Positions 1 to 8,536 of a stretch of 64,000 bases of DNA are shown in pieces. Source of the stretch: Cohnella zeiphila (GTDB lineage Bacteria; Bacillota; Bacilli; Paenibacillales; Paenibacillaceae); the NCBI RefSeq assembly GCF_014212055.1, contig NZ_JACJVO010000031.1:62001-126000 (forward strand), in the 5' to 3' direction. How positions within the stretch are numbered: position 1 is the stretch's first letter; each line of letters begins with the position of its first letter. A program made the position numbers and the translations under genes. Below the pieces are notes generated by a model, which did not search any database, was not told where the DNA came from, and saw only the letters and a list, made by a program, of their open reading frames with translations.

Positions 1-804
1 AACGCCGTAGCCCAACTTCTGAAGCATATAGATCGTCTCCCAGGCAATGACGTCGTTGAAGGCGAACACGCCCGTGAAGTCGACTCCTTCTTCGATCAAC
101 GAGCGGATCAGATGCCGCGTCTCGCTCTGAATCAGGCCGGGCTCCCGGACCAGCTGCGGGTCCAGCGGGACGCCGTACTCTTGCAACGCCTTCTTGTACC
201 CCTCGTACCGCTCTTCCGCGCTGGAGATGTGAAGAGGACCGTTCAGGAACAAAATCCGCTTGTGGCCGGTGTCCAGCAAATACTTGGTCGCCAGATAGCC
301 GCCCTTCTCGTCGTCGCAGATGACGTAGTCGAATTCGGGGATGCTCTTGAAGCGTCTTCCGATCAGGACGAACGGAACGCCGGTGCGCTGAAGGAACCAG
401 ATGTTGTCCTCGCTTCGCTGCGAAGGACAGATGATGATCCCGTCGACGTTCTTGCTAAGCGCCGTGCGGATGGCGCTCTCCTCCAGCTCCTCCCGATCCT
501 CCGTATTGAGCACGATGATCGTGTAGCGGTGCTTGCGGGCCGCCTTCTCGATCTCTTTGACGATGATGCCGAAATGCGGGTTCGAGATGTCGCCGACGAT
601 GACGGCGATCGTCTTGGAGTATCCGGAACGGAGCGAACCGGCGACGGAGTTCTCGATGTACCCCATTTCCTTCGCCAGCCGCTGAATTTTTTTGCGCGTC
701 TCCAGGGCGATGTCTTCCTTATCCTTGAGCGCCCTGGAGACGGTGTTGATCGTATAGTTGGTTCGCTCGGCGATATCTTTGAGCGTGACCCGTTTGCCGG
801 CCAT
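1..804 (-). CDS. LacI family transcriptional regulator (3' end beyond window)
   Basis: The first 268 codons of a LacI/GalR repressor are present; the gene runs off the left edge, so the C-terminus is missing. Residues 1-30 form the classical helix-turn-helix and hinge start (VTLKDIAERTNYTINTVSRAL), followed by a type I periplasmic-binding-like sensor domain (IAVIVGDISNPHFGIIV, then DGIIICPSQRSEDNIW and FAFNDVIAWE). Family knowledge: binds a palindromic operator and is released by a sugar or sugar phosphate. The ATG at 804 is the only start preceding the HTH. It lies on the same strand as, and downstream of, the sugar-oxidoreductase genes and has its own operator-like site at 823-838, so it probably controls itself and the neighbouring sugar locus. 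The ligand is not readable; GH127 context suggests an arabinose-containing sugar. Confidence 0.93.
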   Translation of the reverse strand, partial: MAGKRVTLKDIAERTNYTINTVSRALKDKEDIALETRKKIQRLAKEMGYIENSVAGSLRSGYSKTIAVIVGDISNPHFGIIVKEIEKAARKHRYTIIVLNTEDREELEESAIRTALSKNVDGIIICPSQRSEDNIWFLQRTGVPFVLIGRRFKSIPEFDYVICDDEKGGYLATKYLLDTGHKRILFLNGPLHISSAEERYEGYKKALQEYGVPLDPQLVREPGLIQSETRHLIRSLIEEGVDFTGVFAFNDVIAWETIYMLQKLGYGV

Positions 805-822
805 AGCATTTCCCCTAATCTT

Positions 823-838
823 TCTTGAACGTTAATGT
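823..838. promoter_or_regulatory. LacI-type operator upstream of the lacI-family gene
   Basis: Contains AACGTTAATGT at 828-838, identical to the right half plus centre of the perfect palindrome at 8407-8422. The left arm is degenerate. It sits 19-34 bases upstream of the regulator start, which fits autoregulation. Inference from sequence similarity among four sites. Confidence 0.6.
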
Positions 839-919
839 TATGATCGTAGCACGATTTTCCGCGGAGCGTCAATTGGTGTCGATCGGACCCGATGGAGGGG
901 ATAATGCTATGGCTTCTCC

Positions 920-1954
920 TTACTCGATGCGAATTCGGGTTCCGGTCTCGTAGGAGCGGATGGCCGCGTCGGCCAGCCGCAGCGCCCGATGTCCCGCACG
1001 CGCAGGGATGGGGGGCTCTTGGCCGGATCTCAAGGCGCCGAGCAGCGCATCCAGGTGCCGGTGGAACGTCCGGTGGAAGTCTCTCCCTTCGTCGTTGAAA
1101 TAGCCGGCCTCCCATACTTCGCCGATCTCGCTTCCCGAAGGATGGTAGGTATATCTCCTCACGGTATCGTGAATGACCGCCCGGCCTTTCGTACCGTCGA
1201 GCTCCACCCGGTGCGTATCCGGATAAGCGTAGGAGGAATCGTACGTCCCGATCAGGCTGCCGACCGCGCCGTTTGCGAATTTGAGCGCCAGGATCAGCGT
1301 TCGGTAGCCGCCGCCCGTTTTGTCCGTCATCTCGGCCATGACCGATTCGATGGGCCCGCACAGATGCTCGAGCATGTCGAAGCCGTGGCACTGCGTCTCG
1401 ATCAGGTTCGCATGCGGATGGCCTGGGCCTCCTTCCCCGCCGAACCGCCACGAAGCGAACGTCAGCTCGCCGATCTTCCCGCTCTCCATCGCGGCCTTGG
1501 CCAGCTCGACCGGCTTGGCGTAACGGTGATTGAAGTTGATCGCGAAAAAAAGGCCGCGCCTCTCCGCCTCCTCGAGGAGTTCGGCCGCTTCGCCCAGGTC
1601 AAAAACGAGCGGCTTCTCCACGAGCAGAGGGACCCCCGCCCGGATCACCTCCAGCGTCGCGGAGAAATGCTCCTGGTTGGGCAGGCACAGGCTGACCAGG
1701 TCCGGCTTCTCCTTCTCCAGCATTTCCTCTACGTCCACGTACGGCCGCACGCCGAACAGCTCGGCCTTGGCCTGCGTCTTGGCGGGATCCCGGCCTACGA
1801 TCGCGCAGAACTCGACGTCGGGCCGCGTCGCGAAGATGCGCGCATGCTGCCAGCCCCAACTGCCGGCGGAGTCGAACCCCGTCGACAACCCTTGAACCGG
1901 CATCGCTCCTCCGGCGCCGACGAGCGCGATTCTGACTTTGCCTCCGCCGCTCAT
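920..1954 (-). CDS. Gfo/Idh/MocA family oxidoreductase
   Basis: A 344-residue NAD(P)-dependent sugar or polyol dehydrogenase. The N-terminus carries a Rossmann loop (VRIALVGAGGAMPVQG), and the family hallmark EKP occurs in LLVEKPLVF at about residue 120; HRY and a conserved His (QCHGFDMLEHL) follow in the substrate domain. Length is typical. The ATG at 1954 overlaps the stop of the upstream alcohol dehydrogenase (ATGA, 1951-1954), so the two are translationally coupled; a longer open frame upstream is not the start. With the zinc dehydrogenase it may oxidise a sugar released by the GH127 enzyme or a side product; the substrate is not known. Confidence 0.9.
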   Translation of the reverse strand: MSGGGKVRIALVGAGGAMPVQGLSTGFDSAGSWGWQHARIFATRPDVEFCAIVGRDPAKTQAKAELFGVRPYVDVEEMLEKEKPDLVSLCLPNQEHFSATLEVIRAGVPLLVEKPLVFDLGEAAELLEEAERRGLFFAINFNHRYAKPVELAKAAMESGKIGELTFASWRFGGEGGPGHPHANLIETQCHGFDMLEHLCGPIESVMAEMTDKTGGGYRTLILALKFANGAVGSLIGTYDSSYAYPDTHRVELDGTKGRAVIHDTVRRYTYHPSGSEIGEVWEAGYFNDEGRDFHRTFHRHLDALLGALRSGQEPPIPARAGHRALRLADAAIRSYETGTRIRIE

Positions 1955-2985
1955 TGTTCGATCAGCACCTTTCCCGTGTCTCCCTGGAAGAACAGCTCGT
2001 AAGCATGCTGAATCTCGTCGGGGCCGAAGCGGTGCGTAATGATCTGCTTCAAATACGGAAGATGCTCCAGGATGAGCCGGTGATTCTCTTCGATCTCGCG
2101 GTAGCAGAAGTACTCGCTGCCGAGCACGGCGCGTTCCGTCGCGATCAGATCGGACGATACCTGCAGGTCCAGTCCTTCCCCGTGTCCGACGCATACGAGC
2201 ACGCCTTTCTGGTTCAAGGCGTCGAGCTCGGCGCGCCGGGCCGCGCTTTTCCCGGTCGTGTCGATGGCCGCGTCGACGCTCGCGTATCCGTGAGCCCGGA
2301 GCGCGTCCGGGAGCTGCCGCTCCTTCAGGTTGACGGGAATGCCGCCCAGCCGCTCGGCCAATTGGAGACGATAGGGCACGAAGTCCATGATGAAGACGGG
2401 GACATCGTCGCCCAGCAGAAGCTTCGCCATCGCGAGCACGCCGAGTCCGATCGGTCCGGCGCCGCCGACCAGCACCGAGCGGATGGAGGAATGGACGAGC
2501 TTGGCTCGTTTGACGGCATGGCCGCCCGTACCCATGATGTCCAGCAGCATCGTCGCTTCACCTAGCGGAATGGAAGAATCGATCGCGAAGAACACGTTCT
2601 CGTTCACGACCATGTAAGGGCCGTAGCCCCCGTCGTGCGAAAAACCGTAATCGGCGCGCTTCGCCAGGCATTGATTGGTGGAACCCGAGCGGCAGTTGGC
2701 GCATTCGCCGCAGTAATCCATCAGGAAGACGACGCCCGGCGTGCCGACCGGCGTTCGGGTTCCCGTGCCGGCCGCCTCGACGATTCCCGACGCTTCATGT
2801 CCGGGGGTCGCCTGCGAGCCCTCAAAGAACTGGCTGCGGTCCGAGCCGCACAGGGCGTTCGCCTTCACCTTCAGCAGCAGTTGGCCCGGCCCCGGAACGG
2901 GCACTTCCTTTTCCCCGTATTCGACTTTGCCGTTCCCGACGAAAACCGGAATTCTCATGGTGCGCAGCGTTTGGGCGTTCTCCAT
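1951..2985 (-). CDS. Zinc-dependent alcohol dehydrogenase (MDR family)
   Basis: A 344-residue medium-chain dehydrogenase. Visible marks are the catalytic zinc ligand region (NALCGSDRSQ, then PGHEASG), four structural-zinc cysteines in CGECANCRSGSTNQC, and a Rossmann loop VGGAGPIGLGVLA. Family knowledge: NAD(P)-dependent oxidation of a secondary hydroxyl group of a polyol or sugar. The gene starts at an ATG at 2985, lies about 35 bases downstream of an operator of the LacI set (3019-3034), and is coupled by a 4-base overlap to the Gfo/Idh/MocA gene. The pair therefore forms a two-gene operon in the presumed LacI regulon. Exact substrate cannot be assigned. Confidence 0.9.
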   Translation of the reverse strand: MENAQTLRTMRIPVFVGNGKVEYGEKEVPVPGPGQLLLKVKANALCGSDRSQFFEGSQATPGHEASGIVEAAGTGTRTPVGTPGVVFLMDYCGECANCRSGSTNQCLAKRADYGFSHDGGYGPYMVVNENVFFAIDSSIPLGEATMLLDIMGTGGHAVKRAKLVHSSIRSVLVGGAGPIGLGVLAMAKLLLGDDVPVFIMDFVPYRLQLAERLGGIPVNLKERQLPDALRAHGYASVDAAIDTTGKSAARRAELDALNQKGVLVCVGHGEGLDLQVSSDLIATERAVLGSEYFCYREIEENHRLILEHLPYLKQIITHRFGPDEIQHAYELFFQGDTGKVLIEQ

Positions 2986-3018
2986 GTCGTTTGTCCTCCC
3001 ATGTAAGAAAGTTCGGCT

Positions 3019-3034
3019 CCAATAACGTTAATGT
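3019..3034. promoter_or_regulatory. LacI-type operator upstream of the dehydrogenase operon
   Basis: AACGTTAATGT at 3024-3034 matches the other three sites; 3 of 5 bases of the degenerate left arm also match the consensus. It lies between the permease stop (3087) and the alcohol dehydrogenase start (2985), giving this two-gene operon its own regulated promoter. Confidence 0.62.
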
Positions 3035-3086
3035 AAACGGTAATATTGTAGATTGTCAATATATATTACGTAAATATAAACAACCA

Positions 3087-3920
3087 TTATCCCTTTAGTC
3101 CGGACATGACGATGCCTTCCACGAAGTACTTTTGACCGAGGAAAAAGACCGCGATGGCGGGCAGGATCACGACGGTCGTCGCGGCCATCATCAGGTTCCA
3201 TTGGGCATTGTACGTGCCCTTGAACAGCTGCAGGCCGAGCGCCAGCGTGAACTTGTGGTCGTCGTTCAAGTAAATGAGCGGACCCATAAAATCGTTCCAG
3301 CCGTTCAGGAAGGCGAACAGTCCGACGGCGATAAGCGGAGGAACCGTTAGCGGGAGCATGAGCCGGCTGTAAATCGTAAAGTAGCCTGCTCCGTCGACGA
3401 ATGCCGCCTCGTCCAGCTCCTTCGGGATCGTGCCGTAAAACTGGCGCATCAGGAACACGTTGAACGCGCCCCCTCCGAACCAGGCGGGCACCGTGAGCGG
3501 TATGATGCTGTTGGTCGCGCCGAGCTCTTTCCAGCCGATGAACTGCGGAATGAGGGTCACGGCGCCCGGCATCATCATGCTCGACAGAATGACCATGAAG
3601 ATGATATTGCGTCCGGGCCAGTTCAGCCGGGCGAAGGCGTACGCGCACAGAGAGCTCGTCAGAACGGTCCCGGACACCTCGAGCACGACGATCTTCAGCG
3701 TATTCCAGAAGTACCGCCCGAACGGAAGCGCCGTTAACGCGTCCGAATAATTGCTCCACTTGAACGGACGGGGCACCCAGATCGGCGGCATCTCGAAAAT
3801 TTGCGTAAGCTCCATAAAAGAGCTGCGGATCAGCCAGAAGAACGGAAACAGGCAGATGCAGGAGCCCCCGATCAGAACGACGTACAGGACGATGTTCACC
3901 GCACGCTTGGAGCCGGTCAT
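3087..3920 (-). CDS. Carbohydrate ABC transporter permease, MalG type
   Basis: A 277-residue inner-membrane permease with about six hydrophobic segments and the cytoplasmic EAA loop (ELDEAAFVDGAGYFTIYSRLMLPL), which contacts the ATPase. Length and end (EGIVMSGLKG) are typical of the MalG subfamily. The ATG at 3920 overlaps the MalF-type stop as ATGA and has a GAGGGGAAGG ribosome site, so the longer upstream frame is rejected. It forms the sugar channel with the MalF-type partner and the lipoprotein encoded just upstream. No ATP-binding gene is nearby; a shared MsmX-type ATPase elsewhere is the usual arrangement in this group. Confidence 0.93.
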   Translation of the reverse strand: MTGSKRAVNIVLYVVLIGGSCICLFPFFWLIRSSFMELTQIFEMPPIWVPRPFKWSNYSDALTALPFGRYFWNTLKIVVLEVSGTVLTSSLCAYAFARLNWPGRNIIFMVILSSMMMPGAVTLIPQFIGWKELGATNSIIPLTVPAWFGGGAFNVFLMRQFYGTIPKELDEAAFVDGAGYFTIYSRLMLPLTVPPLIAVGLFAFLNGWNDFMGPLIYLNDDHKFTLALGLQLFKGTYNAQWNLMMAATTVVILPAIAVFFLGQKYFVEGIVMSGLKG

Positions 3921-4855
3921 GCCTTCCCCTCGCTTTCGTAATACACCCAAAGGGATGAAGATTTGAAGATCAGCAGGGTGAGCAGAAGGATAATGACGAA
4001 CAAGATCCAGGAGATCGCCGAAGCGCTGCCCATCCGCATCGATTCGAACGCTTCCCGGTACGTGAAGAAGGAGTAGAACAGCGTCGCGTTATTCGGGCCG
4101 CCCCCCGTCATGATATAAGCCTGGCCGAATACCTGAAAGCTGCCGATAAACCCCATGACCGTGTTGAAAAAGAGCGTCGGCGTCATCATCGGAACGGTAA
4201 TTCGGAACAGCTTGTGGCGCGCGGTCCCTCCGTCGACGTCCACCGCTTCGTACAGATGCTTCGGAATGCCCTGCAGGCCGGCCAGAAAGATGACCATCGT
4301 CCCTCCGACCGTCCACAGGCTCATCAGCACGAGGGACGGAACGGCCATCCGCTCCGAGAAGATCCACTGGGATTGCGGCAGGTGCAGGAATTTCAAGACC
4401 TGGTTCAGCAGCCCGAGATCCGGATTGAACAGCCACAGCCAGATGACCGAGGAAGCGACGACCGGCACCATCGTCGGCAGGAAGAAGATCGTTCGGAACA
4501 CCGCTTTTCCCCGGATGCTCCGATTCAAGAGCAAGGCGACCGCGAACGCGAAGACGACCTGCAGCGGAACGCTAAGAACGACGTAATAGCTGGTCACCAA
4601 GAGCGACTTGTAGAAAAAAGGATTCGTCCCGTCAAACAGGCTGCGGTAATTCGCCAAGCCGACGAACGACATTTTGCTGAGGATGTTGTAGTCCGTGAAG
4701 CTGATCCCCAGGCTGAACGCCAGCGGCCCGAAGACGAAGATCAAATATCCGAGAATGACCGGCGAGGCGAACAAGAAGCCGAATAACGCCTCTTTCCTGG
4801 CTCTCCTCCACTTCTTGCCCGGCTTCGCCCGCCGATCCGATCCGTTCTCCCGCAA
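3917..4855 (-). CDS. Carbohydrate ABC transporter permease, MalF type
   Basis: A 312-residue permease with six predicted membrane spans, the first after a short basic N-terminus (residues about 22-45), and the EAA loop YEAVDVDGGTARHKLFRITV. It begins with TTG at 4855, preceded by AAGGAGG about ten bases away, 15 bases after the binding-protein stop; no better ATG start is available. Operon order binding protein, MalF, MalG is the standard one for sugar importers of the CUT1 class. The first gene in the unit carries an operator of the LacI set. Substrate is inferred from the adjacent GH127 hydrolase only. Confidence 0.93.
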   Translation of the reverse strand: MRENGSDRRAKPGKKWRRARKEALFGFLFASPVILGYLIFVFGPLAFSLGISFTDYNILSKMSFVGLANYRSLFDGTNPFFYKSLLVTSYYVVLSVPLQVVFAFAVALLLNRSIRGKAVFRTIFFLPTMVPVVASSVIWLWLFNPDLGLLNQVLKFLHLPQSQWIFSERMAVPSLVLMSLWTVGGTMVIFLAGLQGIPKHLYEAVDVDGGTARHKLFRITVPMMTPTLFFNTVMGFIGSFQVFGQAYIMTGGGPNNATLFYSFFTYREAFESMRMGSASAISWILFVIILLLTLLIFKSSSLWVYYESEGKA

Positions 4856-4870
4856 TCCGTCCTCGCCTCC

Positions 4871-6310
4871 TTATTGGGGTTTGGTGTAGACGCCCTTCAA
4901 GGCCGCCTGCGCTTTCGCCTTTATGCCGTCAAGCGCCTCCTGGGCCGACGTTTTGCCGGACCATACGTTGTCCAGAGCCGGATCGATGATGGCGTTCAGG
5001 TCGGGAAGATCCCGGACGTAGTAGATCGGCTGCTGCATGCCGTTCTCGAAGGCGTTGTTCATGACCGCATCCTCGTAGCCTTCAGGGTGCGCGGAATTTC
5101 CCTCCGCCCACTTGGCGACCAGATCGGGCTCCTGGTACCACTTCTTCAGCACGGGCATCCACAGGCCGCTGCTCTGGAGCTCCAGCGTGCTGTCGGGGTT
5201 CATCATCCATTTCACCAGCTCCCAGGCTTCTTTCGGATGTTTCGTGCCTTGGAAAATGACGATCGGATCGCCCAGCGTCATCGTCACTTCCTTCTGCATC
5301 TTCGGCAGAACGCCGATACCGAAGTTCATCTTCGACACGCCAAGATCCGCCAGACTCCACTGGCCGTCGATCGTCATGGCGACTTTCTTGGTCTGAAGTC
5401 CCGTCGCGCCGCCCGGAATGTTCTTCTGCTGCGCCGGCGAAGGAGCGACGTGGTACTTGTTGATCAGGTCGGCCCACCTCTGAATCGCTTCGGCCGCGGG
5501 AGGCTCAGCCAGCATGAACTTCGTGCCGTCCTCGTTGACGAGCTGTCCGCCGTTGGCGTAGACGGCGGTCATATAAAGACCCGTCGGCAGCATGACGCCG
5601 TACTGCTTGATCTGCTTCGGATCGAAATCCGGATCGAGCGCGTTCCTCCCCTTCTGGTCGATCGTCAGCTGCTGCGCCGTCTTCACGAAGTCGTCCCAAT
5701 TGTAAGCTTCTTCGGCTTTGGTCGGAGGAAGCGGCACGTTCAGCTGCTGGAACACGTCCTTGTTATAAAAGATGGCCATCGCCTCCAGCGCGCCGTTGAT
5801 GCCCGCCAGCTTTCCGTCTGCCCACCAATACTGCGTATTCTCCAGGATGTCGGAGAGCTGAATGTCGGGATCGTCGTTCAAAAAGTCCATCAAGTTGTAG
5901 ATGCGGCCTTCCTCGGCCCACTTCAGCGTCTGGTCGCCTTGCAGGAGGCCGACGTCCGGGAGCTGGTTGCCCGCCGCCATCGTCGTCAGCTTGGTCACGT
6001 AATCGTCGGGGATATGCTGGGTATTGACGGTGATCCACGGATACTTTTTCATAAAGCCTTTGATGGCGTTCTCCTGAATCTTCTTCTCGTTCGGACTGCC
6101 CCAGAACGTATACTTCAGCGTCACCGGAGCGTGGTCGTCCGAGGATGGGCTGCCCGAACTCCCTTCCGTTCCGGATTCCGAAGCGCTCGGCGCGGCGTCG
6201 GAACTTCCTCCCGAAGCGCCGCCCTCATTGCCGTTCGAACCGCCGCAGCCCGCAAGAACGAACCCTATCACGAAGATCGTGCTCAACAGCCATCCTGCTT
6301 TTCCGTTCAT
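4871..6310 (-). CDS. Extracellular sugar-binding lipoprotein of ABC transporter
   Basis: A 479-residue solute-binding protein (bacterial extracellular family 1). A signal sequence ends in the lipobox LAGC at about residue 22, followed by a Gly/Ser/Glu-rich linker; the mature part begins VTLKYTFWGSPNEKK. The ATG at 6310 has AAGAGGAGG eight bases upstream. An in-frame ATG at 6337 is unlikely because it lies inside the operator region. The protein captures a sugar outside the cell and hands it to the two permeases encoded next. It is the first gene of the transport operon and its promoter bears the operator at 6336-6351. Confidence 0.94.
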   Translation of the reverse strand: MNGKAGWLLSTIFVIGFVLAGCGGSNGNEGGASGGSSDAAPSASESGTEGSSGSPSSDDHAPVTLKYTFWGSPNEKKIQENAIKGFMKKYPWITVNTQHIPDDYVTKLTTMAAGNQLPDVGLLQGDQTLKWAEEGRIYNLMDFLNDDPDIQLSDILENTQYWWADGKLAGINGALEAMAIFYNKDVFQQLNVPLPPTKAEEAYNWDDFVKTAQQLTIDQKGRNALDPDFDPKQIKQYGVMLPTGLYMTAVYANGGQLVNEDGTKFMLAEPPAAEAIQRWADLINKYHVAPSPAQQKNIPGGATGLQTKKVAMTIDGQWSLADLGVSKMNFGIGVLPKMQKEVTMTLGDPIVIFQGTKHPKEAWELVKWMMNPDSTLELQSSGLWMPVLKKWYQEPDLVAKWAEGNSAHPEGYEDAVMNNAFENGMQQPIYYVRDLPDLNAIIDPALDNVWSGKTSAQEALDGIKAKAQAALKGVYTKPQ

Positions 6311-6335
6311 CGGAATGACCTCCTCTTTAACATTC

Positions 6336-6351
6336 ATGTTATCGTTAATGG
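6336..6351. promoter_or_regulatory. LacI-type operator upstream of the transport operon
   Basis: ATGTTATCGTTAATGG matches the 16-base consensus ACATTAACGTTAATGT at 11 positions, including the central CG and the right arm. It lies 26 bases upstream of the binding-protein start, in the 70-base gap after the GH127 stop. A second overlapping dyad AACATTCATGTT (6330-6341) adjoins it. Confidence 0.6.
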
Positions 6352-6379
6352 AAAGGTGAAAAAATGGGGAGGCCGTCCC

Positions 6380-8371
6380 TTAGCGGCTCCCGGCATTCAA
6401 GATCCGATAAAGCCGGCGCTTCCAGCCCTTCTCGGCTTTCGGCTTATCGCAAGACAGCCAGATGTTCATCGCGCCGCGCGACCGATTGTTCCAGTACGGG
6501 TACGGAATCGCGACGATGTCGTTCCCTTCCGCGTCCTTCGACCGGATGAGCACGGCTCCGTCGAAGAAGTCCTCCCGCTGCTCCAGCTCGAACCCGGCGT
6601 CCGGCGCGATCTTCCGGTTCCGGTATTTGTCGGGATCGAGCGATTCCCGGGTATATTGCACCGCCCCCCGCTGGATCGCGTACCGCTCGTTGTCCATGGA
6701 CTCGAGACAATACAGGACGGGCCCCCGTCTGATCGCGACTTTGTCGGCGTGGCTGGCGACGTTCGGGTGAGCTTCAATGAGTGCCGCAGGCATATCCAGG
6801 TCCAGCCGGACGGTATCGCCTCTCTTCCAAACTCTCTCGATCTCGGCGAAGCCGTTCACGACCGTGAAGGAAGCCGGTTGGCCGTTTACGCTGACGGCAT
6901 ACTTCCGGCACCAGCCCGGAATGCGCAGCCGCATGGAGAACGAAGCCTCGCCGCCGGGATCGACGCCGATGTCCACCGTGCCGTCCCAAGGATAGCTCGT
7001 CGTCTGCTTCAGGCGCACTTCGTGTTCCCGAATGTTCAAGGCGGCGTCGCTTTGGACGTACAAGTTGACGGACACGCCGTTGTCATCGCAGGCATAAACA
7101 AATGAATCGATCTCGGGCATCAGCTTGACGATCATCGGCGGGCAGCACGGACAGCTGTGCCATTCCCATCGGTTGTGCTGGCCGTGGCTGACCAGCGGAT
7201 TCTCGTAAAAATATTTTCGTCCGTTCATCGATCGGCCCGCGAGCAGAATGTTGTACAGCACCGTCTCCAAATAGTCGACGTACCGGCTCTCGCCCGTCGC
7301 CAAATAGAGGTTCCAGCTGAAGTAGCCCATGCCGACCGCCGCGCATGTCTCCAGGTAGCCGTCATCCGGCAGCTCGTAATCGCCTCCGAACTTCTCGTCG
7401 CGGCGAACGGCGCCTACGCCGCCGTTAATATGCGACTTCCGGTACGCGATATTGTCCCAAAGCTTCACGGCCGTCTGCAAATATTTCTCTTCCCCCGTGG
7501 ACAAATAAAGCGCTGTCAATCCCGAGTAAAGAAGCGTGGCGCGAACGGCGTGACCGACGGCTTCCTCCTGTTCCAGGAGCGGCTTATGGTCCTGCGCGTA
7601 AGCCTCCCACGAAGGCCGGCCGTCATGGTTGCCACGGTTCTCGATCCAGAAACGGGCCAGTTCCAGATAGCCCGCCGCTTCGAACGGCTCCTGCAAGCGT
7701 CCTTGCAGTTCCGGCTCATCCAGCGCCAGCCGGTGCAGCTTGAGCAGCGCTTCCTCCGGAAGCGAATGGGCGGGCACGATATTCCGCTTGGGCGGAGGCC
7801 CCATCAGCTCGCATAGATGATTGGCGAACCGGACGGCCGCCTTCAGCAAAGTCGTCTTGCCGGTCGCTTTGTAATGGTGCACCCCGGCTTCCACCAGACA
7901 GCCGGCGTTATAGACGTCGTGCTGCCACCGCAAATTGCCTCCATTGTCTCCCCAGCGTTGGTTCGGCCGATCAAGCAGCGTGTACGTGTTGAGATAACCG
8001 TCTCCGACCGCTTCTTGCGCCCGCGCGATTTTCTCGATGATCCGGTCCGCCCTTCGGTCGAGCGCTTCGTCGCCATGGACGGCGAGAACGTCCGAAATCC
8101 CCCTTAACGTCTCATAAATAAGTCCGTCAAACCAAGGCTCTCCCGAATGATAACCGCCGCGCCCCTCGCTGACGAAATCGAAATTGCGCAGCGCCCCGTC
8201 GCTCTCGAACTTGTCGAGCACGTCATGCACGGTCACTTCCCGCAGCACCTTCAGCTTCGGCGCCCAGAACGCGTCCGTCAGTTCCACGCTGCCGACCGGA
8301 AGGTTCCGCAGCCTCTGGAACGGATAGGACGTCGCACGGCCCCTTCTTGCCGCAAAACGTTGATGGGACAT
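6380..8371 (-). CDS. Glycoside hydrolase family 127 beta-L-arabinofuranosidase
   Basis: A 663-residue protein with the alpha/alpha-barrel and C-terminal beta-sandwich layout of GH127. The zinc/thiolate catalytic set is visible: ETC at about residue 341-343 (YLETCAAVG) and the cysteine cluster CPCC at about 404-409 (HSCPCCPPMIVKL), which in HypBA1-like enzymes supply the zinc ligands and nucleophilic cysteine. No signal peptide is seen, so it acts in the cytoplasm on imported oligosaccharides. The ATG at 8371 follows AAGGAGG; the open frame further upstream is not the start. A perfect operator palindrome lies at 8407-8422. Family members also include beta-L-arabinopyranosidase-like and uncharacterised specificities, so the exact linkage is uncertain. 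Confidence 0.93.
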   Translation of the reverse strand: MSHQRFAARRGRATSYPFQRLRNLPVGSVELTDAFWAPKLKVLREVTVHDVLDKFESDGALRNFDFVSEGRGGYHSGEPWFDGLIYETLRGISDVLAVHGDEALDRRADRIIEKIARAQEAVGDGYLNTYTLLDRPNQRWGDNGGNLRWQHDVYNAGCLVEAGVHHYKATGKTTLLKAAVRFANHLCELMGPPPKRNIVPAHSLPEEALLKLHRLALDEPELQGRLQEPFEAAGYLELARFWIENRGNHDGRPSWEAYAQDHKPLLEQEEAVGHAVRATLLYSGLTALYLSTGEEKYLQTAVKLWDNIAYRKSHINGGVGAVRRDEKFGGDYELPDDGYLETCAAVGMGYFSWNLYLATGESRYVDYLETVLYNILLAGRSMNGRKYFYENPLVSHGQHNRWEWHSCPCCPPMIVKLMPEIDSFVYACDDNGVSVNLYVQSDAALNIREHEVRLKQTTSYPWDGTVDIGVDPGGEASFSMRLRIPGWCRKYAVSVNGQPASFTVVNGFAEIERVWKRGDTVRLDLDMPAALIEAHPNVASHADKVAIRRGPVLYCLESMDNERYAIQRGAVQYTRESLDPDKYRNRKIAPDAGFELEQREDFFDGAVLIRSKDAEGNDIVAIPYPYWNNRSRGAMNIWLSCDKPKAEKGWKRRLYRILNAGSR

Positions 8372-8406
8372 GGACCCGCCTCCTTGAGATGGATTGGAAA
8401 ACGATA

Positions 8407-8422
8407 ACATTAACGTTAATGT
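8407..8422. promoter_or_regulatory. Perfect 16-base LacI-type operator upstream of GH127 gene
   Basis: ACATTAACGTTAATGT is an exact inverted repeat with the central CG typical of LacI/GalR operators. It lies 36 bases upstream of the GH127 start. Three partial copies precede the other units of the locus. Confidence 0.75.
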
Positions 8423-8536
8423 AGCACCGAACTTGCGCAGGTGTCAATAGAATCTTCCGGATATTTTCGGAAGCCGGAGCGGACAATACGGAAAGGAGTG
8501 CAGCCATTTCCATTCAAAATTCGGGGAGGGTCGTTC

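Noticed and set aside
3087..4855. Missing ATPase gene for the sugar importer within the locus
   Set aside because: No Walker A/ABC signature frame nearby; Bacillota CUT1 importers usually share an MsmX-type ATPase, so absence is not a defect.
4874..7105. 743-codon open frame on the plus strand opposite the binding-protein and GH127 genes
   Set aside because: Antisense shadow of two well-supported genes; composition and lack of any ribosome site or domain argue against coding.
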